Origin: Prosthecobacter algae
GTDB taxonomy: Bacteria > Verrucomicrobiota > Verrucomicrobiia > Verrucomicrobiales > Verrucomicrobiaceae
DNA length: 64,000 nt
Direction of reading: 5' to 3'
Assembly (NCBI RefSeq): GCF_039542385.1
Contig: NZ_BAABIA010000001.1
Coordinates: 62,001 to 126,000, forward strand
This document shows, one piece after another, positions 17,883 through 26,360 of this stretch. How positions within the stretch are numbered: the stretch's first letter is position 1; every line of letters starts with the position of its first letter. The translations under genes were made by a program, and so were the position numbers. Below the pieces are notes generated by a model, which was given only the letters and a program-made list of their open reading frames with translations, had not been told where the DNA came from and did not search any database.

Positions 17883-19511
17883 TTAGGCGCGCTGCCTCAA
17901 AAGACGTGCAGCCTGAGGATGCTCGGACACGGGCAAGTGATCTTCAAGCCCTTCGATGATGAGCTCCCGGTTCTCGAGTTTCCAGTCCTGCACCATCTCT
18001 TCCAGCTTCTTCATCACCGAGTGGTCCACCAAGTGGGTTTTAGAGAGGTCCACTTTGACTTTGGAGTGCTGGGAAAGGCCAAGGAGTTGCTTGCGCAGTG
18101 ACAGCCAGTTGCTGAAGACAGCGGCCTTTCTGACCGTGATCACCGGGTGGCCGACTGCTTCGTCATGAACCAACTCCGCATGTGGAACGAACAGGTTGCC
18201 CAGGCTGGTGCCACTGATCATGTGCAAGATCAATTTCATCAAGATGCCGAAGGCGATGCCGATGAGGAGGTCCGTGGCCAAGGTGGCAATCATTGTGCAC
18301 AGGAAGATCAGCAACTGGCCTTTGCCCACATGCCACATGTGATAAAACTCCTTGGGAGAGGCCAAGTTGTAGCCAGTGAATACCAACATGGCTGCCAGGG
18401 CGGCGAGTGGGATCATGTTCAGCAGCCAGGGTACGCTGGCCACCAGTATCAGCAGTAGGGCTCCATGCCAAAAGTTGGCCCAGCGTGTGCGGGCCCCATT
18501 GTTGCGGTTGGAGGAGGAACGAACGATTTCAGAGATCATCGGGATGCCGCCGATGAAGGAGACCAGCGTGTTGGCCACGCCCACGGCCAGGAGGTCGCGG
18601 TTCAGATTGGTGCGGCGCTGCCATGGGTCCAGAAGATCAATCGCCTTGGCGCTCAGCAGGGATTCCAGCGTGCCCACGAGGGCATACATGATGATCCATT
18701 TCAGGCTGGCAAGGCTCAGCAGGCCGGAGAAATCCGGGTGGGTGATGGCCTTCAGCATGTTGCCCGGCAGGGTCACCAGGTTCTTTGGGCCCACGGAGTA
18801 TTCATGACCATGAAACTGGTACATGTGTTCATGGGCGATGTCGAAATACACTGCCAGCGGGGTGGCGATGAGGAGCACCAGCATCGGCCCGGGGATGGCC
18901 TGCACCAGTTTGTTTTTGATGAACAGGCGGCCAAACAAAAGCAGCAGGGAAATGGCACCGATGAGGGCGATCTCCGGATTCATGTGCATCAGGCTTTCGG
19001 GGATTTCTGCCAGTAGTTCCAGTGGCTCCTTGGCATGGGCGGCTACGCCCAGTGCCACATGAACCTGCTTGGCCACGATGATCACACCGATGGCGGCTAG
19101 CATCCCGTGAACAGCTGCTACGGGGAAGAACTCGCCGAGCGTGCCCAGGCGGAAGGCCCCGAACAAAATCTGGATGATGCCGGCGACCGCACCCACGGCC
19201 AGGGCCTTTTCATACCCGAGCTCTTGCACGGAACCCAGGACGATGATGATCATGCCGGCGGCAGGACCTTTAATGGTGAGTTCCGAATTGCTCAGAAACG
19301 GGGTCAGTAGGCCACCGATGACGGCAGTGAAAATGCCTGCGATAGGAGGGACGCCGGAAGCGATTGAAATACCCAGGCACAAAGGCAGGGCGATGAGGAA
19401 GACAAGAAAGCCGGAAACAAGGTCGTTTTTCAGATACTTCTGAAAGCCGGTGAAATTTCCAACTGGGACTGGGCCGGGTGGCTTAACAGAAGGTGCTGTG
19501 GGGGCTGACAT
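17883..19511 (-). CDS. SulP-family inorganic anion (candidate bicarbonate) transporter
   Basis: 542 residues from the chosen ATG; starts at 19538 or 19559 are also possible. The protein has the SulP transporter core: [25 protein letters not shown], then [20 protein letters not shown], and the conserved [17 protein letters not shown], with 10 or more membrane helices. A C-terminal STAS domain follows (~430-542; [21 protein letters not shown]). SulP proteins carry sulfate, bicarbonate or other anions, and the BicA group takes up bicarbonate with sodium. Its divergent placement next to dabA-dabB makes bicarbonate the natural guess, but sequence alone does not prove it. Confidence 0.88.
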   Translation of the reverse strand: MSAPTAPSVKPPGPVPVGNFTGFQKYLKNDLVSGFLVFLIALPLCLGISIASGVPPIAGIFTAVIGGLLTPFLSNSELTIKGPAAGMIIIVLGSVQELGYEKALAVGAVAGIIQILFGAFRLGTLGEFFPVAAVHGMLAAIGVIIVAKQVHVALGVAAHAKEPLELLAEIPESLMHMNPEIALIGAISLLLLFGRLFIKNKLVQAIPGPMLVLLIATPLAVYFDIAHEHMYQFHGHEYSVGPKNLVTLPGNMLKAITHPDFSGLLSLASLKWIIMYALVGTLESLLSAKAIDLLDPWQRRTNLNRDLLAVGVANTLVSFIGGIPMISEIVRSSSNRNNGARTRWANFWHGALLLILVASVPWLLNMIPLAALAAMLVFTGYNLASPKEFYHMWHVGKGQLLIFLCTMIATLATDLLIGIAFGILMKLILHMISGTSLGNLFVPHAELVHDEAVGHPVITVRKAAVFSNWLSLRKQLLGLSQHSKVKVDLSKTHLVDHSVMKKLEEMVQDWKLENRELIIEGLEDHLPVSEHPQAARLLRQRA

Positions 19512-19603
19512 GTGGGATGGATTTGTGGACGTCAACATAGACGCAGCCCCGCTGCTCAAATCCCATCCCCTCCGCAGGGTAAATTACACCCTATTTCAGG
19601 GGG

Positions 19604-19641
19604 TCCCCTCTTCAGGGCGATAATACCCCCTGAAGAGGGGA
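19604..19641. promoter_or_regulatory. 14-bp perfect inverted repeat between SulP and dabA
   Basis: Arms TCCCCTCTTCAGGG (19604-19617) and its exact reverse complement (19628-19641) are separated by 10 bases. They sit between the divergent SulP (start near 19511) and dabA (start 19685) genes. A smaller dyad, AGGGT and ACCCT, lies at 19577-19591. There is no T-run, so a regulator-binding site serving both promoters is more likely than a terminator. Confidence 0.6.
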
Positions 19642-19684
19642 TGGTGCGGGTTGCCATCATCGCGTTACTTCTGTGTACTGACTC

Positions 19685-22618
19685 ATGAGCGCGCCTTCCC
19701 CCTCCACTTCTTGCGACTGTCACGGTCACGCTACAGGCACGACATCCGGAGATGCAGGGCAGCACCTCGCTCACCTTCTCGATCACGCGGCGCATTACCT
19801 GCCTGCCCAGGGGCCCATCGGTGTCTTCATTCATCATAACACGCTGCACGCCTTCCAGCACCAGCCCTTTGAGCAGGCGATTGTAGAAGCCGCTCAGATC
19901 TTCAAGACGGAGCCTTACCTGTCTGAAGAGGCCTACCAAAAAGAACGTCAACGTGGGCGCATCCTAGATCAGGACATTGACGCCGCTCTCCGGGATGAGC
20001 CGGATGCGGAGATCATTCCCGGCCGCCTCAGCCGCCGCCAGCTCCGCCGCGCCTTGCTGATCCCGGGTGTCCGCCGTGTCAATCGCCGCAACATCGCCTG
20101 GCATGTGGAGGAGGGGGACATGCTGAGCGCCTTCCGCAACGACCTCGATCCTCTCGCTGCCCGCTCCCTGGCCACCGACACGCCCCGGGCACTGTGGGAG
20201 GTGTGCACGCGCCGCTACAAGCCGCAGCCCGCGCTGGTTCTCCCGAGGCTAACTCGTCCGCGTGAGGCTGTTCTCATCAGCCATGGGGTGGATCTCGACC
20301 TCGTCGTCCACCCTCCGCTTATCCGGCTCACGGGGGCCTACCTGGACCAGGGCATCGCCTACTGGCCCATGCCTTTGCGCGAGGAGGGGCTGCTCCAGGC
20401 TGCGCGCAAAATCATCTCCCTGCCGTTTTCTGTTTACCCCGCCCATCTCAGCCGCATTGGCGAAGTGTTTGCCGACCAGGAAAAGCGCGGACTGGGTGCC
20501 ATTGAGGTCGTGAACGAAATGTTGGTTAAACTCGGTTTGCCAGAATCCGAGTGGCAGGACTACATCGTAGCAGAGCTCCTGCCACTGGCGGGCTGGGGCG
20601 GTCTGGTGCATTGCCTTGAGAAAGATCCCTCGCTGGCCCCGCATGACCGCGTGCGCTGCTCCCTCATGGAGTTTCTGGCGCTGCGCCTCACCTACACGGC
20701 TGTGGCCCTGCAAGATATTGTCGGCGACACCACCTCCTGGCGACGGCAGAAGGCTCGGACTGTCTCTCAGGACCCGCTCACACATCAGGCGCGGCTGTAT
20801 GATGCCGCCCAGCTTCTGGGACTGCCCAGCAAGGAGCTGCAGGAACTCCCGGAGGCGACCTTTGCCCTGCTTTGCGAGGAGCTGGAGGCCTGCCATGAGA
20901 TCGAACGCCGCCGCCTCCTGCACATCGCTTATGAGCGCCGTCATGAACGGCAAATCCTCATTCCGCTGGCGAAACATCGCGCCCTCCCGCGTATCGGGCC
21001 GGATACCTGCCGCCTCGCAGCCCAGGTCATGTTTTGCATTGATGAGCGGGAGGAGTCCATCCGCCGGGCCTTGGAGGAGATCGACCCCAGCATCGAAACC
21101 CACGGGGCCGCAGGCTTCTTTGGCTGTGCCATTGACTATACCGGCATTGATGATGCCCATGGCGTGGCCCTATGCCCCGTTGTGGTCAAACCTGCCCATG
21201 AAGTGCGGGAGAGGGCGATTGACGGGCACTCACACACCGATAAAAAGCGTCAGTCCCTGCGCCGTGCCTGGGCCAAGATGGTGCGCCATAGTTACATCTC
21301 CTCCCGCACCTTGGTGCGTGGTTCGTTGAGCACCGCCTTTCTTGGTTTCTTCAGCCTGTTCCCCCTCGCCCTTCGTGTGCTCAGCCCACTGGCTTATGCA
21401 CGCCTCATGGGAAAGCTGAATGACATTTTCCTGCCAGAGCCTCGGACGGAGCTCTCCTTCATGCGTGACGACGCCACGTCGAAGGATGCCACCACCGGGC
21501 TTTTGCAAGGCTTCAGCACCCAGGAAAAAGCCGACCGTGTGGCCGGAGTACTGGGTCCTGCGGGCCTGCATAAAGGTCATGCGCGACTTGTAGTCGTGTT
21601 AGGCCACGGATCCACCAGCCTGAACAATCCGTTTGAGTCCGCCTATTGTTGTGGGGCCTGCGGAGGCCGCAGTGGTGGCCCCAATGCCCGCGTTTTTGCA
21701 GCGATGGCCAATCGGCCCGTCGTCCGGGAAGCCTTGAAAGAGCGCGGCATTTTCATTCCAGACGACACCTGGTTTGTGGGCGGGTATCACGATACCTGCA
21801 ACGATAACATTGATCTCTACGATCTCGATTCTGTTCCTGCTTCTCACAAGGAAGACTTGAACCGCGTCCGAGATCAGTTGGACCGGGCACGTGCCATGAG
21901 TGCGCATGAGCGCACACGCCGCTTCGAGGCGGCCGATCCTGGCCACAACGTAGCTGCAGGCCTTCGCCACGTGCAGGAGCGCTCGCAACATCTGGGTGAG
22001 CCCCGTCCCGAATACGGTCACTGCACCAATGCCGTCACCGTGGTAGGACGCCGCACCTGCACTAAGGGGCTATTTTTGGACCGTCGTTCCTTCCTGGTCA
22101 GTTATGACGCTTCCCATGATCCTCAGAACAAATCGCTGGCGGCCTTGCTGGGCGCTGTGATCCCCGTGTGTGCAGGCATCAGTCTGGAGTACTATTTCTC
22201 TACCGTGGACAATGAAGGCTACGGTTGCGGGACTAAGCTGCCTCATAACATCACGGGTCTGCTGGGAGTGATGAATGGCTTCCAGGGAGACCTTCGCACG
22301 GGGTTGCCTTTACAAACAGTGGAGATTCATGAGCCGGTCCGAAACCTGTTCGTGATTGAGGCGCAGCCGAAAAATGTGATGGCGGTCATCCTTGCCAGCC
22401 CACTGCTGAAAGAGTTTCTGGTGAACCGCTGGATCCGTCTTGCCACCATGGACCCGGATGATGGTCACATCGAAATCTATCGGGACGGGGTGTTTGAAAG
22501 ACTGGAAGGCGACGAAGAGCCTCTGCCTATGGCCACCTCCTCCATGGCCTACTACTCCGGCAAAATGGAGCATCTGCCAGTGGCCCGCATTGATCCGCAC
22601 CTCACGCAGGCTGCGTGA
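19685..22618 (+). CDS. dabA: DabA: zinc-dependent subunit of an inorganic carbon accumulation complex (DUF2309)
   Basis: 977 residues. It fits the DUF2309/PF10070 family, whose DabA members look like distant beta-carbonic anhydrases. The four zinc and active-site positions are all present: Cys451 and Asp453 in MFCIDEREE, His641 in VVLGHGSTSLNNP, and Cys656 in AYCCGACGG. The 15-residue His-Cys spacing matches the family. With DabB it forms an energy-coupled inner-membrane complex that converts carbon dioxide to bicarbonate in one direction, raising cytosolic bicarbonate. The dabB gene follows after 35 bases and a second NuoL/M-like gene after that. The reading frame spans the full usual length. 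No good ribosome site precedes the ATG. Confidence 0.93.
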   Translation: MSAPSPSTSCDCHGHATGTTSGDAGQHLAHLLDHAAHYLPAQGPIGVFIHHNTLHAFQHQPFEQAIVEAAQIFKTEPYLSEEAYQKERQRGRILDQDIDAALRDEPDAEIIPGRLSRRQLRRALLIPGVRRVNRRNIAWHVEEGDMLSAFRNDLDPLAARSLATDTPRALWEVCTRRYKPQPALVLPRLTRPREAVLISHGVDLDLVVHPPLIRLTGAYLDQGIAYWPMPLREEGLLQAARKIISLPFSVYPAHLSRIGEVFADQEKRGLGAIEVVNEMLVKLGLPESEWQDYIVAELLPLAGWGGLVHCLEKDPSLAPHDRVRCSLMEFLALRLTYTAVALQDIVGDTTSWRRQKARTVSQDPLTHQARLYDAAQLLGLPSKELQELPEATFALLCEELEACHEIERRRLLHIAYERRHERQILIPLAKHRALPRIGPDTCRLAAQVMFCIDEREESIRRALEEIDPSIETHGAAGFFGCAIDYTGIDDAHGVALCPVVVKPAHEVRERAIDGHSHTDKKRQSLRRAWAKMVRHSYISSRTLVRGSLSTAFLGFFSLFPLALRVLSPLAYARLMGKLNDIFLPEPRTELSFMRDDATSKDATTGLLQGFSTQEKADRVAGVLGPAGLHKGHARLVVVLGHGSTSLNNPFESAYCCGACGGRSGGPNARVFAAMANRPVVREALKERGIFIPDDTWFVGGYHDTCNDNIDLYDLDSVPASHKEDLNRVRDQLDRARAMSAHERTRRFEAADPGHNVAAGLRHVQERSQHLGEPRPEYGHCTNAVTVVGRRTCTKGLFLDRRSFLVSYDASHDPQNKSLAALLGAVIPVCAGISLEYYFSTVDNEGYGCGTKLPHNITGLLGVMNGFQGDLRTGLPLQTVEIHEPVRNLFVIEAQPKNVMAVILASPLLKEFLVNRWIRLATMDPDDGHIEIYRDGVFERLEGDEEPLPMATSSMAYYSGKMEHLPVARIDPHLTQAA

Positions 22619-22653
22619 TCGCCCTCGTCTTCCTTTTTTGACTTTGCTCTTCC

Positions 22654-23964
22654 ATGTCTCCTGAAAAACTCACTCTTTTCGTCGTAGCCCTGCCCGGCGT
22701 CTTCTTCCTCCTCATGGGGCTGGTCTGGCTACTGGGCGGTCATTTGCCGGAGCGCGTCATCGCCCGGCTGACCAAAGCCGCCTATGCCCTGCTCACCGTC
22801 GCGGTCGGCTTCATCGGCTGGCAGATGTGGCAGTCGGGCACTTCCTCCATCCAGATCTCATTGGGGGATTGGTTCCAGGTGGATCACTACGGCTTCCCGC
22901 TGTCCTTTTTGGTGGACAGGCTTTCGCTGCCCATGATGGCTATCACGATTGTGCTGGCAGGCATTGTCGGCTCCTTCTCTGTGCGTTACCTGCACCGGGA
23001 TCCGGGCTTTAACCGCTTTTTCCTGCTCCTGCATCTTTTCACCTTCGGGGCACTGCTGGTCTTTACCGCAGGGTCTCTGGATCTGCTGATGGCAGGCTGG
23101 GAGATCGTCGGCATCACGGCGGTGTTGCTGGTGGGCTTTTTTCAATACCGGCGTGAACCTGTGCGTAATGCGCTGCGGGTCTTTGGCATCTACCGCATTG
23201 CGGATGTCAATCTCCTGATGGCCATCTTTTTGGCGCATCATTGGTTCGGCACGGCTGCCTGGACGGGGATGTTCAGAGGGGAATGGCCGGGGCATGTGAA
23301 CAATCTGGACGGCGCAGTCGCTACCGTGATTGCGGTGCTGCTGATCTTTGCGGCATCAGGCAAATCTTCCCAGGGGCCGTTCTGCGGGTGGCTGCCACGG
23401 GCCATGGAAGGGCCCACACCCTCCAGCGCCGTTTTTTACGGGGCCATCTCCGTCCATGCGGGGGCTTACCTGCTGTTGCGGATCGAGCCGCTGATCCGCA
23501 GTTCATGGATCGCCACCTGCCTGGTCATCTTCATCGGCCTGACGACCGCCGTGCTGGGCACCCTGGTCCACCGCACCTGTGCCGATGCCAAGACCTCCCT
23601 GGCCTATGCTTCGCAGACTCAGTTGGGCATCATTTTTGCCGAGATAGGCCTGGGCTGGACCACTCTGGCCATCTTCCACATCGCTGGTCATGCGATGGTG
23701 CGCACCATGCAGTTCCTGCGCGCGCCTTCCATGCTCCATGACTATCACCGTGTGCATGCCGCAGCGGGCGGGCACATCGACCCCACCGGTGAGCACTACG
23801 AATCACTGCTCCCCAAATCAGTGCAAATGTGGTTATACCGCGTCGCCCTCGGGCGTGGTTTTTATGACAGCATTCTGGACCGCTTTGTCATCGCCCCGGT
23901 GAAAAAGGCGGCCTCTGCGCTAGGTGTCTTTGAATTGGGTGGCCGAGACAACACCGACGTCTGA
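22654..23964 (+). CDS. dabB: DabB: NuoL/MrpA-like proton-conducting membrane subunit
   Basis: 436 residues with about 12 hydrophobic helices, matching the proton-conducting antiporter-like family PF00361. It keeps the key charged sites of NuoL-type subunits: Glu150 in LMAGWEIVGI (TM5) and the Lys of ASGKSSQGPFCGWLPRAM, followed by EGPTPSSAVFYGA. In DAB complexes this subunit is thought to use the proton (or sodium) gradient to drive DabA. It is shorter than complex I NuoL and lacks the long lateral helix, as DabB proteins do. It follows dabA and is only 13 bases ahead of the third gene, so all three are likely one transcript. Confidence 0.9.
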   Translation: MSPEKLTLFVVALPGVFFLLMGLVWLLGGHLPERVIARLTKAAYALLTVAVGFIGWQMWQSGTSSIQISLGDWFQVDHYGFPLSFLVDRLSLPMMAITIVLAGIVGSFSVRYLHRDPGFNRFFLLLHLFTFGALLVFTAGSLDLLMAGWEIVGITAVLLVGFFQYRREPVRNALRVFGIYRIADVNLLMAIFLAHHWFGTAAWTGMFRGEWPGHVNNLDGAVATVIAVLLIFAASGKSSQGPFCGWLPRAMEGPTPSSAVFYGAISVHAGAYLLLRIEPLIRSSWIATCLVIFIGLTTAVLGTLVHRTCADAKTSLAYASQTQLGIIFAEIGLGWTTLAIFHIAGHAMVRTMQFLRAPSMLHDYHRVHAAAGGHIDPTGEHYESLLPKSVQMWLYRVALGRGFYDSILDRFVIAPVKKAASALGVFELGGRDNTDV

Positions 23965-23977
23965 TTTTTTTGATTTC

Positions 23978-25375
23978 ATGGACTCCTTATCTTTCCCTTT
24001 TCTCAGTGTCGGCCTGGCTTCTCTGCTGGTGGGTGCCGGTGTGGTCCTCGCCTCCGGCAGTGCCACCGTGGCACGTCCGCGTGCAGTGGTCTTTGCGTTG
24101 CTTTCCCTGGCAGGATTTCTGGCCGGAGGTCTGGAAGTCATCGCAGTACCTGGCTCGCCCGGTTTGCTGGATCCGCTGCTGCCCTGGCTTGAGGCCGATG
24201 CGCTGAATGCGGTGCCCATGATTTTCTTTGGGTGCCTCACCTTGTTTTTCCTCCTGCTCGCTCCCAAACGGGATTCCGATGGCCGCCAGCTTGCCGGGAT
24301 GCTCATCATCGCCTTTGCCACCCTGCTGGCCTTTGCGGGGGGGAATCTCGTCGTCATGGTCGTCGGCTGGTGGCTGGCCGGGCTGCCCTTTTTGCTGGGC
24401 CTTTTTGGGCCATTGCGTGGCCAGCGGCTGGCGCAGGGGTTTCTTCTTGCCAGTTGCATCGCGCTGACGGCGGCCGTGGTTCTCCTGCATAACATCGAGA
24501 TTCAGGACCTTTCGCACGCCAGCGTGCTGGCTTTCAGCCTACTGATCCTGGCAGTGATCTTGCGCAAGGGCATTACACCCTTCCATTCCTGGCTGGTCAG
24601 TGGATTTGAGCACGGGCCTCTGCTGCCCACGGCGCTGCTTTTTAATGGTCACCTCGGAGCATTGCTCATCGCTCGCAGTGAGGCGGTGGCGCTACCGCTG
24701 ACGGCTCGCCACGCGCTGGACATCCTCTGCATGGCCGCCCTGGTCACGGCCCTGATCACTAGCCTGCGCGGTTGTGTGGAAAAGAAGCCGCGCCGCCTTC
24801 TGGCCTACATCTGCGTCAGCCAGGCCAGCTTCATCCTGGCGGGTCTGGCCACGGCCAATGCGCAGGGCGTCACGGGGGCGCTGCTCCACTGGCTCGTCGT
24901 CGCAGCAGCCTCCTCTGGGCTGATCTGCATCGTGCGGGTGATCGAGGTGCGTGTCCGCGATGCGGCGGATCCTTCCGAGCACCTTGGCCTCGCGGTCCGG
25001 GCTCCCCGTCTGGCCACGTTCTTTCTCATTTGTAGTCTTGCCCTGGCCGGTCTGCCTGGCACGCTTGGCTACTGTGCAGAGGACTTGTTGTTTCACGGTT
25101 CTTTGGAAAGCCACCCCTGGCTGGGTATCACCCTGCTGCTGGCTACAGCCTTCAATGCTATCCACCTCATCCGTCTCTTTGGCCTGTTGTTTCTCGGCGT
25201 CCTGCCGAAGCACGTCATTGACATCCCCGATGCGCTTCCTCGCGAGCGCTGGCCCCTGGCCGCCTGCATTGTGTTTCTCATCGCCGGCGGGCTGGCTCCC
25301 ACGGTTGTGATCGCTTGGCGGGCCCCAGCGGCCAGGGCCATGACCGAGGCCATCGGAGCGAAATCTGCACACTGA
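23978..25375 (+). CDS. Second NuoL/M/N-like antiporter subunit linked to the DAB operon
   Basis: 465 residues from the ATG giving MDSLSFPF; upstream in-frame sequence overlaps dabB and is not used. About 12-14 hydrophobic helices and the motif RKGITPFHSWLVSGFEHGP identify it as PF00361-like. Two features differ from DabB. The TM5 Glu is replaced by Trp132 (VVGWWLAG in place of AGWEIVG). The lysine position nine residues before the conserved Trp is Arg, with Lys adjacent. It may therefore be a structural or modified proton-channel partner of DabB. Its place 13 bases behind dabB argues for a role in the same complex. I do not know of an assigned function for this extra subunit. Confidence 0.8.
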   Translation: MDSLSFPFLSVGLASLLVGAGVVLASGSATVARPRAVVFALLSLAGFLAGGLEVIAVPGSPGLLDPLLPWLEADALNAVPMIFFGCLTLFFLLLAPKRDSDGRQLAGMLIIAFATLLAFAGGNLVVMVVGWWLAGLPFLLGLFGPLRGQRLAQGFLLASCIALTAAVVLLHNIEIQDLSHASVLAFSLLILAVILRKGITPFHSWLVSGFEHGPLLPTALLFNGHLGALLIARSEAVALPLTARHALDILCMAALVTALITSLRGCVEKKPRRLLAYICVSQASFILAGLATANAQGVTGALLHWLVVAAASSGLICIVRVIEVRVRDAADPSEHLGLAVRAPRLATFFLICSLALAGLPGTLGYCAEDLLFHGSLESHPWLGITLLLATAFNAIHLIRLFGLLFLGVLPKHVIDIPDALPRERWPLAACIVFLIAGGLAPTVVIAWRAPAARAMTEAIGAKSAH

Positions 25376-25427
25376 CCGCAATCGCGGAGCCGTAATCCGC
25401 CTTGCGCCCGGCCCTGGGTGGCCGAAG

Positions 25428-25450
25428 CTTTTGGGACCTACCCCCAAAAG
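25428..25450 (+). other. Hairpin just upstream of the coiled-coil gene start
   Basis: Perfect 8-bp arms CTTTTGGG (25428-25435) and CCCAAAAG (25443-25450) flank a 7-base loop and end four bases before the ATG at 25454. It would cover the ribosome-binding region, so it could damp translation, or it may be a weak terminator for the DAB operon. No T-run follows. Confidence 0.4.
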
Positions 25451-25453
25451 TCC

Positions 25454-26299
25454 ATGAACGCACGCAACATTGCTCTCACCCTCGTCATCGCCTCGCTTGG
25501 CTATGGCATCTGGTTTTATCATTCGGACGCGGGCCGTCTCCGGCAGGAGATGGACCAACTGAAATCCGCCCAGGAACTGGCCCTGCAGGCCAAGGATGAG
25601 GAAATGCAGCGCAGCCTTGCCGCCCAGAATGCCCAGCATCAGGCCACCCTTCAGAGCCTGAATGACGAGTATGACAAGAAGCTCGTTGGCATGCGCCAGG
25701 AGCAGCGCCAGCAGATGGCCAGCGCCTACAAGGAGTTCGAAAATATTTTCTCCGGCAACAAGCAGACCATCGAGTACATCAATCTTCTGGAAGGCAAGGT
25801 GAAGGCTGGGCAGGCCCTGTCCAAAAACGAAGTCGAGAGGCTGACGGTCATCACCAGCGGCATCAGCTTCCTACAAAAGCAGTACCAGAAGCCCATGCAG
25901 GAATTTTCCGCCCTGCAGGAGTACTTTGAGTCTGCTTCCAAGCGCCCCAATGAAAAGCCCAAGTCCAACTTTGGTTTCTTCAAACGCATGTTCAGCAAGG
26001 ACTTCCGCGAGGCCGAAAAGGAACACCTGCGTGAGGAAGGTGCCCGCCGCGCCTTCACCGAAGCCCAAGGCAAATTTGAAACCGTCTATGCCTCCGCCCA
26101 GCGCTCCATGCGCAGCGTGAACATGGATGCGGATGCGCAGATCAAGAAGCTCAACGAACTGACCGAGGACAAAAAGATCGCCAATGCCGAGAACCTGTCC
26201 TCGTTTTTTGACAAGGCCCGCCAGGCGCTGCGCACCCACCAGGATGTGCTCGACTTTGAGCCTGCCGAGATCCCGCAGCCACCCCGGGTCCAGCCCTGA
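25454..26299 (+). CDS. Membrane-anchored coiled-coil protein, function unknown
   Basis: 281 residues from the ATG giving MNARNIALTLVIASLGYGIWF, a single N-terminal helix that looks like an uncleaved anchor. Residues 30-110 form a Gln/Glu/Lys-rich coiled coil (EMDQLKSAQELALQAKDEEM onward). A middle helical region (FGFFKRMFSKDFREAEKEHL) and a Pro-rich tail follow. I do not recognise a family. It is 78 bases behind the DAB-linked antiporter gene on the same strand and could be co-transcribed, but a hairpin precedes it and there is no sequence reason to link the functions. Confidence 0.7.
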   Translation: MNARNIALTLVIASLGYGIWFYHSDAGRLRQEMDQLKSAQELALQAKDEEMQRSLAAQNAQHQATLQSLNDEYDKKLVGMRQEQRQQMASAYKEFENIFSGNKQTIEYINLLEGKVKAGQALSKNEVERLTVITSGISFLQKQYQKPMQEFSALQEYFESASKRPNEKPKSNFGFFKRMFSKDFREAEKEHLREEGARRAFTEAQGKFETVYASAQRSMRSVNMDADAQIKKLNELTEDKKIANAENLSSFFDKARQALRTHQDVLDFEPAEIPQPPRVQP

Positions 26300-26360
26300 T
26301 TTCCTTGGCAAGTAATGCTTGCCTGAATGCGTATTTTTCTGCCAGGCTCATATCCTTTTT

